Below are positions 1 to 13,340 of a DNA stretch of 64,000 nucleotides, one piece after another; within the stretch, counting starts at the first letter, position 1; every line of letters begins with the position of its first letter. The DNA is taken from positions 36,318 through 100,317 of the forward strand of contig CAJQUW010001831.1 in assembly GCA_907163375.1 (NCBI GenBank), in the 5' to 3' direction. Made by a program: the position numbers and the translations under genes. The notes beneath the pieces are model-generated. The model searched no databases. It worked only from the letters and a program-made list of their open reading frames with translations, and was not told the origin of the DNA. This DNA comes from Prostheceraeus crozeri. Taxonomy: Eukaryota > Platyhelminthes > Polycladida > Euryleptidae.

Positions 1-1705
1 TTTCTTAAATAACCATCACTGATAAAATCGAGTGACACGTTCATGTTGTCTGTTTTGGTAAACGGTATTTTATTATTTTTATCTTTATTAAAATCAGCAT
101 GCTTAGGATTAAACTGACATCTGCTGTTGCTTATTCTGTTTATCATGATGTTCATAGAGCTGCGATCATTAATATATTTCATACACTTTTTCAGAAAATT
201 ATTCTTTGCTTTTTTTGGAGGCCAACTGTCTCTATGTAGAGTTCTACCCAAATGACATGTCTTACTGAACCATTTGTATTTAAATCTTCCATCTACTGAT
301 ACACTTAGGTATAAGAAATATGTGTAATGATCACTCGGGATTTCAATGGTAAACTGAATATTTTTGACTTCCAATATGTTAGAGAATATTTTTTCATCGT
401 TGTAGAGCGGTCCCATGATGATATCATCAATATGCCGTATACGTCTGTAGCAAACAGGGTTTATATCAAATTTCTGGTTAAGAATTTCTAGGGCTCGTTT
501 ATCTATGGAATTCATGTATATAAACGCGAAAGGTGGTGAAAATGTGCACCCTTAGGGCACCCTTTTATGTGGTGATAAGTCTTTTGATTATAATTTATCT
601 CGTAATTGTACGAAATCAACTTAACAAGATCTGCAAGATCTTGAACCGAGATGCCGAAGTTATCAATTTTAGTCAAAATTTAGCAGCAAATGATTTTTGT
701 GATTTCTGTGGCTTCTGCAATCGGTATACTGGGGTAGAGATTTTGAACATGCAGTGAAGTAAGAATTTGCCGTTTTACGTAGCTATTTATTTTGAGATTG
801 CTTATCAGTGAATGAGTATTGTCTAGGTGAGAATGCACAAATTTTGCTAATTGATTGCGTATGGCACTCGCTAGCCAGTCGGTGTATTTTTTGCTGTTGC
901 TATTGGACGAAGCGGGAAAAAGTCATTCACTTTATTCTTGTGGTCTTTAACGCTTACATGAAATTGAGCCGGTCTATTACCCGTTATAAGTAGTCTTTGA
1001 TGATCAATCCTCGGGATTTCTCTACTTTTCGAGCGAACTATTTGATTTGCCTGATTTTCAATAGCTGTGGCTTTAGATTTTGTACGTAAGGAATACGTAG
1101 TTGTGCCATTGAGAGCATTTTCAGTTCTTGTAATTAAATCATCTTTATCGGTAACTATTATGTTTTTAGACTTGTCTGACGGAATCAAAGTCATATTATT
1201 TTCAATAAGAAATGTATTCGTTTTGATTTTTTATTTATTCACCGATTTATAGTAATTGTTTCTTTTTACATGTTGAATTTCATCATGTAAAATTTGTCTG
1301 GCCTCGTGTTCAAATAATTTCAGGTTATTTTCTAAGTTCTCATTCAAACGTGGTGGGAGACAAGCAGTTTTCTTATCAAAAGGAATTTTGAGTTTATCAT
1401 CTAAAGGATTGTCATTGTTAGAGTGATGGAACCATGTTGGTTTATAAGCTAGGCTGTCAATAGCAATTTCATTACTGAAAATAAAATTTTGATTGAAGTA
1501 TGGGAGCAGCCGAAAGTTATGACCATTACTCAAAAAATTAGAGATATCTCTAGGAATGCAAATTTTCGTCTCATTAATTAAGCGATTGCTGACTATTTCA
1601 TTGTTAGTATTAGGATTCAACGAGTTGCCATTACTAAACCAAAAGTCATCTACATACGAGCATATGTATAGAAGAACTCACACTTGTACGGCAGATTGTT
1701 ATACA
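1..1705 (-). pseudogene. Penelope-like element reverse transcriptase, decayed, runs off the left edge
   Basis: Reading the minus strand from about 1700 down to 1 gives an N-terminal region, then KDHK...PLRPI, then LHVQNLYPSIP (motif A), then GCPKGAHF / SPPFAFIYMNSID (the GxxxSP palm motif), then RHIDDIIMG (the YxDD-type box), then a thumb region with YKWFSK. This is the order in Penelope-like element reverse transcriptases. The copy is broken: an in-frame TAA near 1232, a frameshift in an A-run near 880, a stop near 645 and a one-base frameshift near 537. The catalytic aspartate of motif A (usually LDV) is His here. From about 535 to 1 the frame is open. The GIY-YIG endonuclease expected 3' of the thumb would lie left of the window. 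The thumb resembles the fragment at 17462-18232, suggesting the same family. Confidence 0.85.
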
Positions 1706-4700
1706 CACTTCTTGCATTAGGATGCGGTCTTCATGTCAACCATCTACACTTATTGGAGTGTCTTTCGTGAATTTCCAATCGCTGTTCTTGAAGTACACCC
1801 ACGATTTTTCCTAGAATCGTATTCTTCTGGACTGAATCATAGACTTTTCATAGAGAAGTTGAGGTTAATGGTCTTTCGGTTCCCTTGTTGTCATCAGTCA
1901 CTATGGCTTCCGCCCCCGCCATTTTGCCATCGAAGTGATAGAAACCCCTTTTGTCCTTGATGGGCGTATTATATTATATATATAGTGGCCCTTCTGTTAT
2001 ATGGGTGCCCAATGGTCACTGAATCTACATAAAATTTTTAAATATCGCTTTTACCTGTTATTTTAGCAACTGTTACGGCAATAGATCGCTTTTACTGACT
2101 TGGTTGATCAGTAGGATTGTCTATGAATTAGTCAATAAAATTAGAATCTTTTGAAATAATTAGATGGCTATATTTTGATTGGCATCCTACAGGCAGATTA
2201 TGCAGACAACAATGCTTGGAATGGTGATATTCCACGATTTCAAGTCATTTTCTCATTTATCGAAACCATTTCTTACAAATTCAATAGTTGGATACATACA
2301 TGTAACGGTTAAGAGTTGGTGATGCAGTCATGTTTTTCGATTGTAGCAAATGGCTTTTGCTTCAAATGTCATTTCGTATGAGCAGGGTTTTTTAAGGTTT
2401 TTGTTGCGGGCCATCTGATCATTCCCCCCCAGTCTTGAAGTTAATTACATGTGCTATTTAGACAAGAGACAGTACATCGAATCAACTACTACCGTTCAAA
2501 ATCCATGGTACAAGTCGAAAATTCCACGTTGCAGAATGACCCGTGGAACACCTTAAAAAACACTGTGCATGAGGTATTATCTGCAAATATGTTTTGCTAT
2601 GTACGTTGTGGCACAAACTGCTCGAAATTTACAGTGGTTGTGACGTTTTTAGCCATAGTGGACCATTCTGATAAGGACAAAATTACAGGGATTCGCGGAT
2701 TTAACTAAGATACCGCCCAAAGAAAGTAGGAGAATTTACAGCGTATTCTCCTACTGTATGATTTATTTGGTAGAATGGAAGCACAAGATATGACAGAAAA
2801 GAGCATCGAAATCTTCTTTCGCCTTTTATGCTTCCAATTTCATGTGGTTATTATGACACGAATGTCAGTGTCTCTCTCGAATGTCTTCTCTTTGCTGATT
2901 GTCAGGTTTCAGGACGCTCGGACGATGAGTGCGCTTTTATGGCTGATTTTGGTCAGTTCAAACAGTTGATTTGGGAAGCTTTTTTCTTTAATTAGTGCTG
3001 TTGATATGTAAATCCCTTATTTTCTTTATATTGTTGAAGAGATTAATTTTCAAGAAATGAGCTTGTGCATGGAATCCGTCTGATTGCTTTTGGCATTGAG
3101 TTTCAAGAAGATACTTTGTCAACAAGTTTCAGATAATCGGAAATCCATTCAAATTGCCTATTGTGGAAGCATTTTCTCGGCCATTTTCGAAAAACCGTCG
3201 ACAGATGAAATCATTAAATCCAATTCATGAAATTTCACTTCAATTTTCTTCATTTGCTGCTTTTTCAACTCCATCTCATCCGACAGATGAATCGTGGGCA
3301 TGAGAAAATGATGAAAATGTAATCTGATCCCTCCTACAAGGGAAATCAGAATTATTAGCTAGTGTTGTAAATTAATCATCGAAATTCAGTGTTTCTTTAC
3401 CTTGTTCTCATCGCTGTATCATTGGTCGTGGTTTTACCTTTCATGAATCGCTTGAATTCATGTAGTCTGAGTTATTTCATCATGTGTCGATGTATGGTTA
3501 TTACTTATGTTAATTCTAGTTTCTAGGTTTCTTGGATTTCCACCAACGTCTTAAAAAATAGAATACTTGTATCTTGTTTGAAGTCCTGAAATTTGAATCC
3601 TTCCTTAAAATTGGTCGCTTAGAATTAATTGTTTTTATCTTTAATTAGATCAAGATACATCGCATATTTACGCTTGTGTTTGTAAAAATCATGCAAGTAG
3701 TTCACACCTCGTGTTCTGATAATTTTTTGAAAATATAGCATTTTGCGATGTTCAAGAGTCGCTCACTTGCAAGATGAATGGATTTGTCGCTTAAGAATTG
3801 ACATTTTACAGATGTTAGATCTAGTAAAATTCACTGATGTTGGTTACGGATGTAGATCTTATGGAACGACCCGAACTGGGCGTAGTTTGACATGTACAGG
3901 TCGACCAATTGATTCACAATCAGTGAGGGCATCGAAGTCAATATGAGTGAAATCGACGTGTTCAGCTGAGAGTCTGGGTTCTCTTCCACATCATGAAAAA
4001 TGATATTGCGCCTTCTCAAAGACCTTTCATGCCTCTCAATGATCTTAAATGTTCTTTAATGTCATTTATCAGTTGTGAGACAGTATCTCTTGACAGAGTG
4101 TCCTGTCTCAAAGAAGCCTCATTAATTTAACTTCCTTTAATGCAGACTTTCTAATATACTTGGACTCGATTTGTCAGAGACACAATATCATCTTTTAGAC
4201 TTTTAGTCCTTGACAGTCTTAAAGCAGAGGTATCATGTGATGTCATATCTCTATGATAATACACGCGTCACACCAGTTCGTAGTACATGGACCGAAACGA
4301 TGACGTAGAATATGCTGACACATTATATTCTGGACGAAGTCAAGAAGCGATGAATAAACTGAGTCAAATTCACAGGGAACTTAGTTTCAGAAAAAACACA
4401 AATTAACCCGAAAGCAGATCAGAAACAATGCCAGCCGACAGTACAGCTCAATAGGACACATCAAAACCAACCAGATCATCCAAAAATCGAGGGAAAACCG
4501 AGCAGGAAACACAGAGAACTACAGATCACCTCAGAACGTGCCACGAGCGTACGACCACCTGACAGCGGCACATGTCAACAGTCAAACTTTGAGTTGAACA
4601 TCAACCGGGTGAACTGAATAAGTTTCTCTTTTCAGCCTGTTCCTCATCCAGCAACTGTGACTGTCATCTTTGAAAGAAATTCTTATGAACGACGACTTCA

Positions 4701-6189
4701 TCTTAGGACCAGAAAAGAAGACACTTTAATACTGCGCAGTATAAATGATATAAATAAACATTTGGTAAGCTTGTGATGTACATCATTGTGATATGGCACA
4801 AAATATGTGCACTCACAACGGTCGCCGTTACAAATTTTTATGTAATCGCGTATCTGAGATATCTCAAGAAAACAGGCTCGGAAACTGTGCAGAAAGTGGA
4901 CGACAGTGCTCTATCATACTCCTGATGCATGAAATTTATACTCATTGTTATGCTCTTTGTCAATATTGGACCGATTCTGAAATTCCGGTGGTAGAAATGG
5001 AACGAATATCGGGATGCTGGTGTGGATATCCCTTCAGTATCACTGCTGACCGTGAAGAACTGGTCAGATTTTGCTGCCCAGATGCCGTCCCGGTCACTTC
5101 GGCCATTCGACCAAAAGTTACAAAGGTCAGATCACGTAATGTCACTGTGCCAATCAAGTCAGGAGCGTCAAAATCGATTTTTCGAATCAAATGAAACTTT
5201 GTCGAATCAATTGAACGACAAGTTTCCTGGTGGAGTTGACTCTTCATCGTTTCTCTTCTGAACACGAATAGTTTCACTTGTGTGAAGAATGCATAGAAAC
5301 ATGTAATGAGAATGCGGCGCCTCACAACTTGAAATGAGGTCATTTCTCAATCTTTTAATGTTATATAGAAAATTCGCAAGATGTTTTTTAGGCAGATCTA
5401 TATAAAGTCATTTCGGCGCATCAATGTTTCAAATCTTTGAATTTACGTTCTGATCCTGCCTACCTTAATCACTCTGGCTTCCTACTTGGATCAAACGAAA
5501 CAGTTTTGCAAAGAAGTTCCATTCCACCGAAATCGCTTTATCAAGGCACCTTCACCGTAGGCGGCGCGACTAGTTTTCTTCTTCAAAAAGATGTCGAAGA
5601 ATTTGTGTAGACGGTTACAGAGACCTAAATATAGAAATGACTTCCGTATCCGGTATTCGATTAAGGAATAAAGAGAAAAATCAACGGCTCTCGGCATCTT
5701 TCATTCCTTGTGATCATTTTTTTAACTTAGCCGCGGCTTCCTTACAGAGAGAAGTCATCACCGCCACGAAGCGTCTGGGTAAGATTGCCAACTCCCCCTC
5801 ACCCGTAGGTGTTTGGTTGTTCCCCGTCGGATTGTCACTCAAAAGTAAATAGATATCGAGGCGTCAGCGTGGGTGGCATGAGTCTTGCAAAGTTGGAGAT
5901 GCAAGGTTTATACCGAAAACAATGCATCATACAACAGCTTCATCAGTTGAAGAAGAGTTGGAGCGAAATTTTGCTGTCAAATGCGATGAGAAAATGTGAA
6001 TGGTACAGGATCTAGCCAATGTCCGCTTCCCGGCGATCTCGGAGATTCTGAAACATGCCAGAAGTATCATGTAATGTGCGTGAGAACAGTCATGCTTGGT
6101 CCTGAAACTAGTGATTCGCTGGCCTTGGTGATTCTCACGCCACCCAAGCATTTGAATGACTGACTTTGATGCTGATATGCATACTTACC
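1706..6189. other. Stretch with no recognised gene
   Basis: AT-rich sequence with only short, unrecognised open frames. The longest (4793-5194 plus, 133 codons, overlapped by 4960-5343 minus) has no motif I know and no exon-like splice context. It probably forms part of the XRCC6 intron upstream of the exon at 22375, but that is inference. Confidence 0.5.
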
Positions 6190-6672
6190 TACATCTCCTT
6201 GGTCTTCCGACGGCTCGAGGCCCTGGGACTTCCATGCTTTCCACTCTGCCCAAGCAGTTTCCCTCGGCTCTCTTTACATGACCGAACCATCTCAGACGCG
6301 CTCTTCTAACCCGATCTCAGCATTCTCCGACAAATGCTCGCAATACTTCAAACAACTTCTGTGTCAAGGACCATGTTTCTCAGCCATAAACAAGGACAGA
6401 TCGCATGCAAGACTCATACACATGAGCTCTGGATCTTAGGGGGACACTCTTGTTGTTCAGAAGGCTGGCTAACTCTCTCCATTTGGACCAAGCATTAGCT
6501 ACCCGAGCTCTCACTGCCCTTTCCACTCCACCTTGGCTGTCCAGCATATCTCCGAGATAGCAAAAGTGGCTAACCTCTTGTATGCTAGGACTGCCACCAA
6601 TTCTTACAGTCGTCCGTCGGAATATTGATGGTATTTGCGCTTCGACACTTAAGGCATTGGAAATGTGTCACT
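6190..6672 (-). pseudogene. LINE reverse transcriptase C-terminal remnant
   Basis: The minus strand reads ...TVRIGGSPSIQEV, then HFCYLGDMLDSQGGVE, a helical stretch, YG*ETWSLT (normally YGxETW), and finally LRWFGHVKRAEGNCLGRVE followed by VPGPRAVGRPRR. These are hallmark C-terminal motifs of non-LTR retrotransposon polymerases, lying after the palm domain. A stop replaces a codon in YG*ETW and at least one frameshift lies between it and RWFGHV. The end facing 6190 carries a TAGGTAAG tail, in keeping with a LINE 3' end. The 5' portion (palm, endonuclease) is missing, as usual for 5'-truncated insertions. Confidence 0.85.
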
Positions 6673-6689
6673 CCCACCAGAGAGCGCAG

Positions 6690-7240
6690 ATGGGAACATC
6701 TTTGATGCTGATATACAGGTTAAAATACATGCTCCCCCTTAAGTAAAGCGAAAGTTGAAAATAATATATACAATAACTTTATGTCTCGGACGTTTCGGAT
6801 CCACGTGCGGTTGCCGAGACTGAATAGAATAGGACTGACGTTCCTCTGCGTGTCGTAAGAGTCGACTGAAAGGGTCTTTGACCACTGCAGCTCTGGTTTT
6901 GGCAGTTTGATGTCCTGTTCTTGCTGCTTTTTGTCAGTGGCATATCTGACTATGCCTTGTCCATCGTCCTCTCAGCGATGGCCGCCGCCCATCTTCACAG
7001 GTAAGGTGTGGGGTGGGACCATTGGTGTTGCTGCCTCCCCCGGTCAATGCTATTCAACCTGTGTGAATAGTTTTGGCTTCGGTATGATAGCACCCCGGTG
7101 GTATCGGAATTGTCATCTCTTCCCGGCAACTCCTCACCAGCAATAGGCATTCAGTTACTTACTAGGAGTGTCGCTTCGTATTGTCTCGATACGAAGCCTC
7201 CTATCCACTGGACGGAGCGAGGAAAACAACAACAACAACC
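6690..7240 (+). repeat. Probable retroelement 3' UTR with (AAC)n tail
   Basis: GC-richer than its surroundings and ending in GGACGGAGCGAGG followed by an A-run and (AAC)n near 7225-7240. A short microsatellite tail of this kind is typical of the 3' end of RTE-like LINEs or their SINEs. There is no recognisable open reading frame. The assignment rests on the tail and the compositional break only. Confidence 0.4.
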
Positions 7241-8531
7241 CTTTATCAACGAGAAGCGCGAAATTCCAGTGTGTAACCGTGAAAACTTCCATTAACTACA
7301 TGTATGACTGAGTTTGACCCTAGCTGGCAAGATTGCACTATTTGCCATGATTGTACCAGGAGCAAGATGCACAGCGGAACCGACAATTTTATTTCCTTGT
7401 CGGTTTTTTTACTTCACCATTAATTTACTTGTTAATTCTTTCAGTATTACTTATTTATTTATTTTTTAATTTTATTTATTTGTCTATTTATTTATTTATT
7501 TTATTTGCTGGGTTTTTATCATTTATATTTAGTTGAAATACTACTTACTTCATTACTTCTGTGTGTATCATATCATTGTAGATATATATCCTTTTTGGTT
7601 CTTTCTTGACTTACAGATGCACTTATTTACATTATTTTTGTGCATTTATTTGTAATGACATAAATTCTCTTATTTGCTGTATAGTCTCATGTTCTGACTT
7701 GTATCTGTTTGGATCGCGACAATTGCTCTATTGGCCGCTGATTTGCATGTATCTATTATCTATTGTCTTCATTATCCGTGTAAATGTTCTGTGTGATTTC
7801 AACGTAGTGTGACCGATATTTATGTGTTGTCTGCTGCACAAAGTATTATATTGATCATTCTTGCAGTATGTCACATCGAGAGCAAGCGAGGCCCTGGCAA
7901 TAAAAATGATAACGACAAAATACTTACTTCTGTCTCTATATAAATTTGCGCCTACGAAACGTTTAATTTTATTTCCATCAATTTTTTGGCAACAGACACC
8001 TACAATTTCCTATGATAGTGAAAAAAAGAACATTTTCAACAGTGTATCATTGCTTTTCAATTCAGAATATGATCCAACACTTAAGACACACACTATAAAA
8101 ATGACTCGTTCTGGAAAGCCCACAACGATTTATGAAATCAGTAAAATTCTGTACAGTCACGTTCGTGAAATCAAACTCGAGATTTTCAGGCTTGGACGAA
8201 TCTCCAGTTTCTCTCAAATTCAACTCACAACTTTGACAAAATTTACTTCTATTTTTTGCTAGACAACCACAAAATACGAAATGTTTGCATCACTCTCATC
8301 AATCGAAACGTCAGATTATACTGAGAGTTTTGTTATCAATGACTTTAAAATTCTCTGTCACTTTCGGGAACAGAAGAGTCAAACGCCACTCTCGCACATC
8401 ATCGGCATTCTCTATGATACTTTTCAACATGCACTGTGGCAGACTATACGATCATCCTAGGAATCCCCAGCTATCAAATGTTTTGATAATGCCGTAAGAT
8501 TGATAGCTAACGAAAGAAGATGAAGTAATTC
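7241..8531. other. Stretch with no recognised gene; T-rich low-complexity segment
   Basis: Positions 7390-7540 are T-rich with interrupted TTTA units (about 7440-7510). The rest is AT-rich with a 133-codon plus-strand open frame (7861-8262) that matches no family I recognise. Confidence 0.5.
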
Positions 8532-11500
8532 ACCATTGCAGCTGTGAAAAAACATGCATTGCAGCAGTGAAGAAACATGCATTGCAGCAGTGAAGAAACA
8601 TGCATTGCAGCAGTGAAAAAACATGCATTGCAGCAGTGAAAAAACATGCATTGCAGCAGTGAAAAAACATGCATTGCAGCAGTGAAGAAACATGCATTGC
8701 GGCAGTGAAGAAACATGCATTGCAGCAGTGAAAAAACATGCATTGCAGCAGTGAAAAAACATGCATTGCAGCAGTGAAAAAACATGCATTGCAGCAGTGA
8801 AAAAACATGCATTGCAGCAGTGAAAAAACATGCATTGCAGCAGTGAAGAAACATGCATTGCAGCAGTGAAGAAACATGCATTGCAGCAGTGAAAAAACAT
8901 GCATTGCAGCAGTGAAAAAACATGCATTGCAGCAGTGAAAAAACATGCATTGCAGCAGTGAAGAAACATGCATTGCAGCAGTGAAAAAACATGCATTGCA
9001 GCAGTGAAAAAACATGCATTGCAGCAGTGAAAAAACATGCATTGCAGCAGTGAAGAAACATGCATTGCAGCAGTGAAGAAACATGCATTGCAGCAGTGAA
9101 AAAACATGCATTGCAGCAGTGAAAAAACATGCATTGCAGCAGTAAAGAAACATGCATTGCAGCAGTGAAAAAAACATGCATTGCAGCAGTGAAAAAACAT
9201 GCATTACAGCAGTGAAGAAACATGCATTGCAGCAGTGAAGAAACATGCATTGCAGCAGTGAAGAAACATGCATTGCAGCAGTGAAAAAACATGCATTGCA
9301 GCAGTGAAGAAACATGCATTGCAGCAGTGAAGAAACATGCATTGCAGCAGTGAAGAAACATGCATTGCAGCAGTGAAGAAACATGCATTGCAGCAGTGAA
9401 GAAACATGCATTGCAGCAGTGAAAAGACATGCATTGCAGCAGTGAAGAAACATGCATTGCAGCAGTGAAAAAACATGCATTGCAGCAGTGAAGAAACATG
9501 CATTGCAGCAGTGAAAAAAACATGCATTGCAGCAGTGAAAAAACATGCATTGCAGCAGTGAAAAAACATCAGTGAAAAAACATGCATTGCAGCAGTGAAA
9601 AAACATGCATTGCAGCAGTGAAAAAACATGCATTGCAGCAGTGAAAAAACATGCATTGCAGCAGTGAAGAAACATGCATTGCAGCAGTGAAAAAACATGC
9701 ATTGCAGCAGTGAAGAAACATGCATTGCAGCAGTGAAAAAACATGCATTGCAGCAGTGAAAAAACATGCATTGCAGCAGTGAAAAAACATGCATTGCAGC
9801 AGTGAAAAAACATGCATTGCAGCAGTGAAAAAACAAGCATTGCAGCAGTGAAAAAAACATCAGTGAAAAAACATGCATTGCTGCAGTGAAAAAACATGCA
9901 TTGCAGCAGTGAAAAAAACATGCATTGCAGCAGTGAAAAAACATGCATTGCAGCAGTGAAAAAACATCAGTGAAAAAACATGCATTGCTGCAGTGAAGAA
10001 ACATGCATTGCTGCAGTGAAAAAACATGCATTGCAGCAGTGAACAAACATGCATTGGAGCAGTGAACAAACATGCATTACAGCAGTGAAAAAACATGCAT
10101 TGCAGCAGTGAAAAAACATGCATTGCTGCAGTGAAAAAACATGCATTGCTGCAGTGAAAAAACATGCATTGCAGCAGTGAAAAAACATGCATTGCAGCAG
10201 TGAAGAAACATGCATTGCTGCAGTGAAAAAACATGCATTGCAGCAGTGAAGAAACATGCATTGCAGCAGTGAAGAAACATGCATTGCAGCAGTGAAGAAA
10301 CATGCATTGCAGCAGTGAAAAAACATGCATTGCAGCAGTGAAAAAACATGCATTGCAGCAGTGAAAAAACATGCATTGCAGCAGTAAAGAAACATGCATT
10401 GCAGCAGTGAAAAAAACATGCATTACAGCAGTGAAGAAACATGCATTGCAGCAGTGAAGAAACATGCATTGCAGCAGTGAAGAAACATGCATTGCAGCAG
10501 TGAAAAACATGCATTGCAGCAGTGAAGAAACATGCATTGCAGCAGTGAAGAAACATGCATTGCAGCAGTGAAGAAACATGCATTGCAGCAGTGAAGAAAC
10601 ATGCATTGCAGCAGTGAAGAAACATGCATTGCAGCAGTGAAGAAACATGCATTGCAGCAGTGAAAAAACATGCATTGCAGCAGTGAAAAAACATGCATTT
10701 CAGCAGTAAAGAAACATGCATTGCAGCAGTGAAAAAACATGCATTGCAGCAGTGAAGAAACATGCATTACAGCAGTGAAGAAACATGCATTGCAGCAGTG
10801 AAAAAACATGCATTGCAGCAGTGAAAAAACATGCATTGCAGCAGTGAAAAAACATGCATTGCAGCAGTGAAAAAACATGCATTGCAGCAGTGAAAAAACA
10901 TGCATTGCAGCAGTGAAAAAACATGCATTGCAGCAGTGAAAAGACATGCATTGCAGCAGTGAAGAAACATGCATTGCAGCAGTGAAAAAACATGCATTGC
11001 AGCAGTGAAGAAACATGCATTGCAGCAGTGGAAAAACATGCATTGCAGCAGTGAAAAAACATGCATTGCAGCAGTGAAAAAACATGCATTGCAGCAGTGA
11101 AAAAACATGCATTGCAGCAGTGAAAAAACAAGCATTGCAGCAGTGAAAAAAACATCAGTGAAAAAACATGCATTGCTGCAGTGAAAAAACATGCATTGCA
11201 GCAGTGAAAAAAACATGCATTGCAGCAGTGAAAAAACATGCATTGCAGCAGTGAAAAAACATCAGTGAAAAAACATGCATTGCTGCAGTGAAGAAACATG
11301 CATTGCAGCAGTGAAGAAACATGCATTGCAGCAGTGAAGAAACATGCATTGCAGCAGTGAACAAACATGCATTGCAGCAGTGAACAAACATGCATTACAG
11401 CAGTGAAAAAACATGCATTGCAGCAGTGAAAAAACATGCATTGCTGCAGTGAAAAAACATGCATTGCAGCAGTGAAAAAACATGCATTGCAGCAGTGAAA

Positions 11501-12938
11501 AAACATGCATTGCAGCAGTGAAAAAACATGCATTGCAGCAGTGAAGAAACATGCATTGCAGCAGTGAAGAAACATGCATTGCAGCAGTGAAGAAACATGC
11601 ATTGCAGCAGTGAAAAGACATGCATTGCAGCAGTGAAGAAACATGCATTGCAGCAGTGAAAAAACATACATTGCAGCAGTGAAAAAACATGCATTTCAGC
11701 AGTAAAGAAACATGCATTGCAGCAGTGAAAAAACATGCATTGCAGCAGTGAAGAAACATGCATTACAGCAGTGAAGAAACATGCATTGCAGCAGTGAAAA
11801 AACATGCATTGCAGCAGTGAAAAAACATGCATTGCAGCAGTGAAAAAAACATCAGTGAAAAAACATGCATTGCAGCAGTGAAGAAACATGCATTGCAGCA
11901 GTGGAAAAACATGCATTGCAGCAGTGAAAAAACATGCATTGCAGCAGTGAAAAAACATGCATTGCAGCAGTGAAAAAACATGCATTGCAGCAGTGAAAAA
12001 ACAAGCATTGCAGCAGTGAAAAAAACATCAGTGAAAAAACATGCATTGCTGCAGTGAAAAAACATGCATTGCAACAGTGAAAAAACATGCATTGCAGCAG
12101 TGAAAAAACATGCATTGCAGCAGTGAAAAAACATCAGTGAAAAAACATCAGTGAAAAAACATGCATTGCTGCAGTGAAGAAACATGCATTGCAGCAGTGA
12201 AGAAACATGCATTGCAGCAGTGAAGAAACATGCATTGCAGCAGTGAACAAGCATGCATTGCAGCAGTGAACAAACATGCATTACAGCAGTGAAAAAACAT
12301 GCATTGCAGCAGTGAAAAAACATGCATTGCTGCAGTGAAAAAACATGCATTGCAGCAGTGAAAAAACATGCATTGCAGCAGTGAAAAAACATGCATTGCA
12401 GCAGTGAAAAAACATGCATTGCAGCAGTGAAGAAACATGCATTGCAGCAGTGAAGAAACATGCATTGCAGCAGTGAAGAAACATGCATTGCAGCAGTGAA
12501 AAAACATGCATTGCAGCAGTGAAAAAACATGCATTGCAGCAGTGAAAAAACATGCATTGCGGCAGTGAAAAAACATGCATTGCAGCAGTGAAGAAACATG
12601 CATTGCAGCAGTGAAAAAACATGTATTGCAGCAGTTTGCAGCAGTGAAAAAAACATCAGTGAAAAAACATGCATTGCTGCAGTGAAAAAACATGCATTGC
12701 AGCAGTGAAAAAAACATGCATTGCAGCAGTGAAAAAACATGCATTGCAGCAGTGAAAAAACATCAGTGAAAAAACATGCATTGCAGCAGTGAAAAAACAT
12801 GCATTGCAGCAGTGAAAAACATGCATTGCAGCAGTGAAAAAACATGCATTGCAGCAGTGAAGAAACATGCATTGCAGCAGTGAAAAAACATGCATTGCAG
12901 CAGTGAAAGAACATGCATTGCAGCAGTGAAAAAACATG
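8532..12938. repeat. 4.4-kb minisatellite, 23-bp unit, about 190 copies
   Basis: The unit is CATGCATTGCAGCAGTG plus a run of six A, with a frequent A-to-G change inside the run (GAAAAAA or GAAGAAA) and a rarer CTGCAG version of GCAGCAG. The array starts with a diverged unit near 8532 and ends at 12938. Shortened 14-bp units (CATCAGTGAAAAAA, lacking GCATTGCAG) recur near 9569, 9858, 9966, 11153, 11262, 11850, 12027, 12135, 12146, 12654 and 12762. Blocks with the same order of variants start near 9833, 11128, 12001 and 12640, so parts of the array were duplicated as larger segments. Long open frames across it on the minus strand (up to 472 codons) are by-products: the unit has no minus-strand stop in any frame. 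Confidence 0.98.
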
Positions 12939-13327
12939 GGCATTTTTATCACATTGATGTTTTCTGACAGATATCTTCACCGCACTGGTGTACTTTTCCT
13001 AGCGCGCCCAACCACGGGTGGGCGAAGTTCGCCCGTGCTGATCTCCCAAACTATCATGCCGATGTTGTCAAACCACACATCAATCGAAAAAGCATTGAAT
13101 TGGGATTCAGAAAAACTGCATAACTTTCATTTTTGAGGTCATCGTTGGACTGAGGCGAAAGTCAAAGGTCAAAAGCTCAGCAAATGTTTAATAAATTTCT
13201 ATTAGATCACTATTTGAAATGGAAAATGGCAACAAAACCTAATAAACCATACACTAATCGAAAGATCTGGTTAAGGTGGTTAATAAAACGATGATTACTA
13301 ATCGTTGTATATCATTTTCATTAGATG

Positions 13328-13340
13328 AGGTCAAAGGTCA
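13328..13340 (+). promoter_or_regulatory. DR1-type nuclear receptor half-site pair
   Basis: AGGTCA-A-AGGTCA is a perfect direct repeat with one-base spacing, the class bound by RXR/HNF4/COUP-type receptors. A related GTCAAAGGTCAAA lies near 13159. A single site in probable intron may be chance or part of a dispersed repeat. Confidence 0.2.

Noticed and set aside
4793-5194. 133-codon plus-strand frame as a gene
   Set aside because: No motif recognised, an overlapping frame of similar length on the other strand, and no splice or regulatory context.
7861-8262. 133-codon plus-strand frame as a gene
   Set aside because: No recognisable domain; length within what an AT-rich random stretch of this size can yield.
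8532-12938. CRISPR array
   Set aside because: Units are contiguous with no unique spacers, and the genome is an animal one with introns and retroelements.
8457-12980. Long minus-strand open frames (up to 472 codons) of Cys/Phe-rich repeats as genes
   Set aside because: They arise because the 23-bp unit has no minus-strand stop in any frame; all frames give the same repeat, and frame breaks coincide with shortened units.
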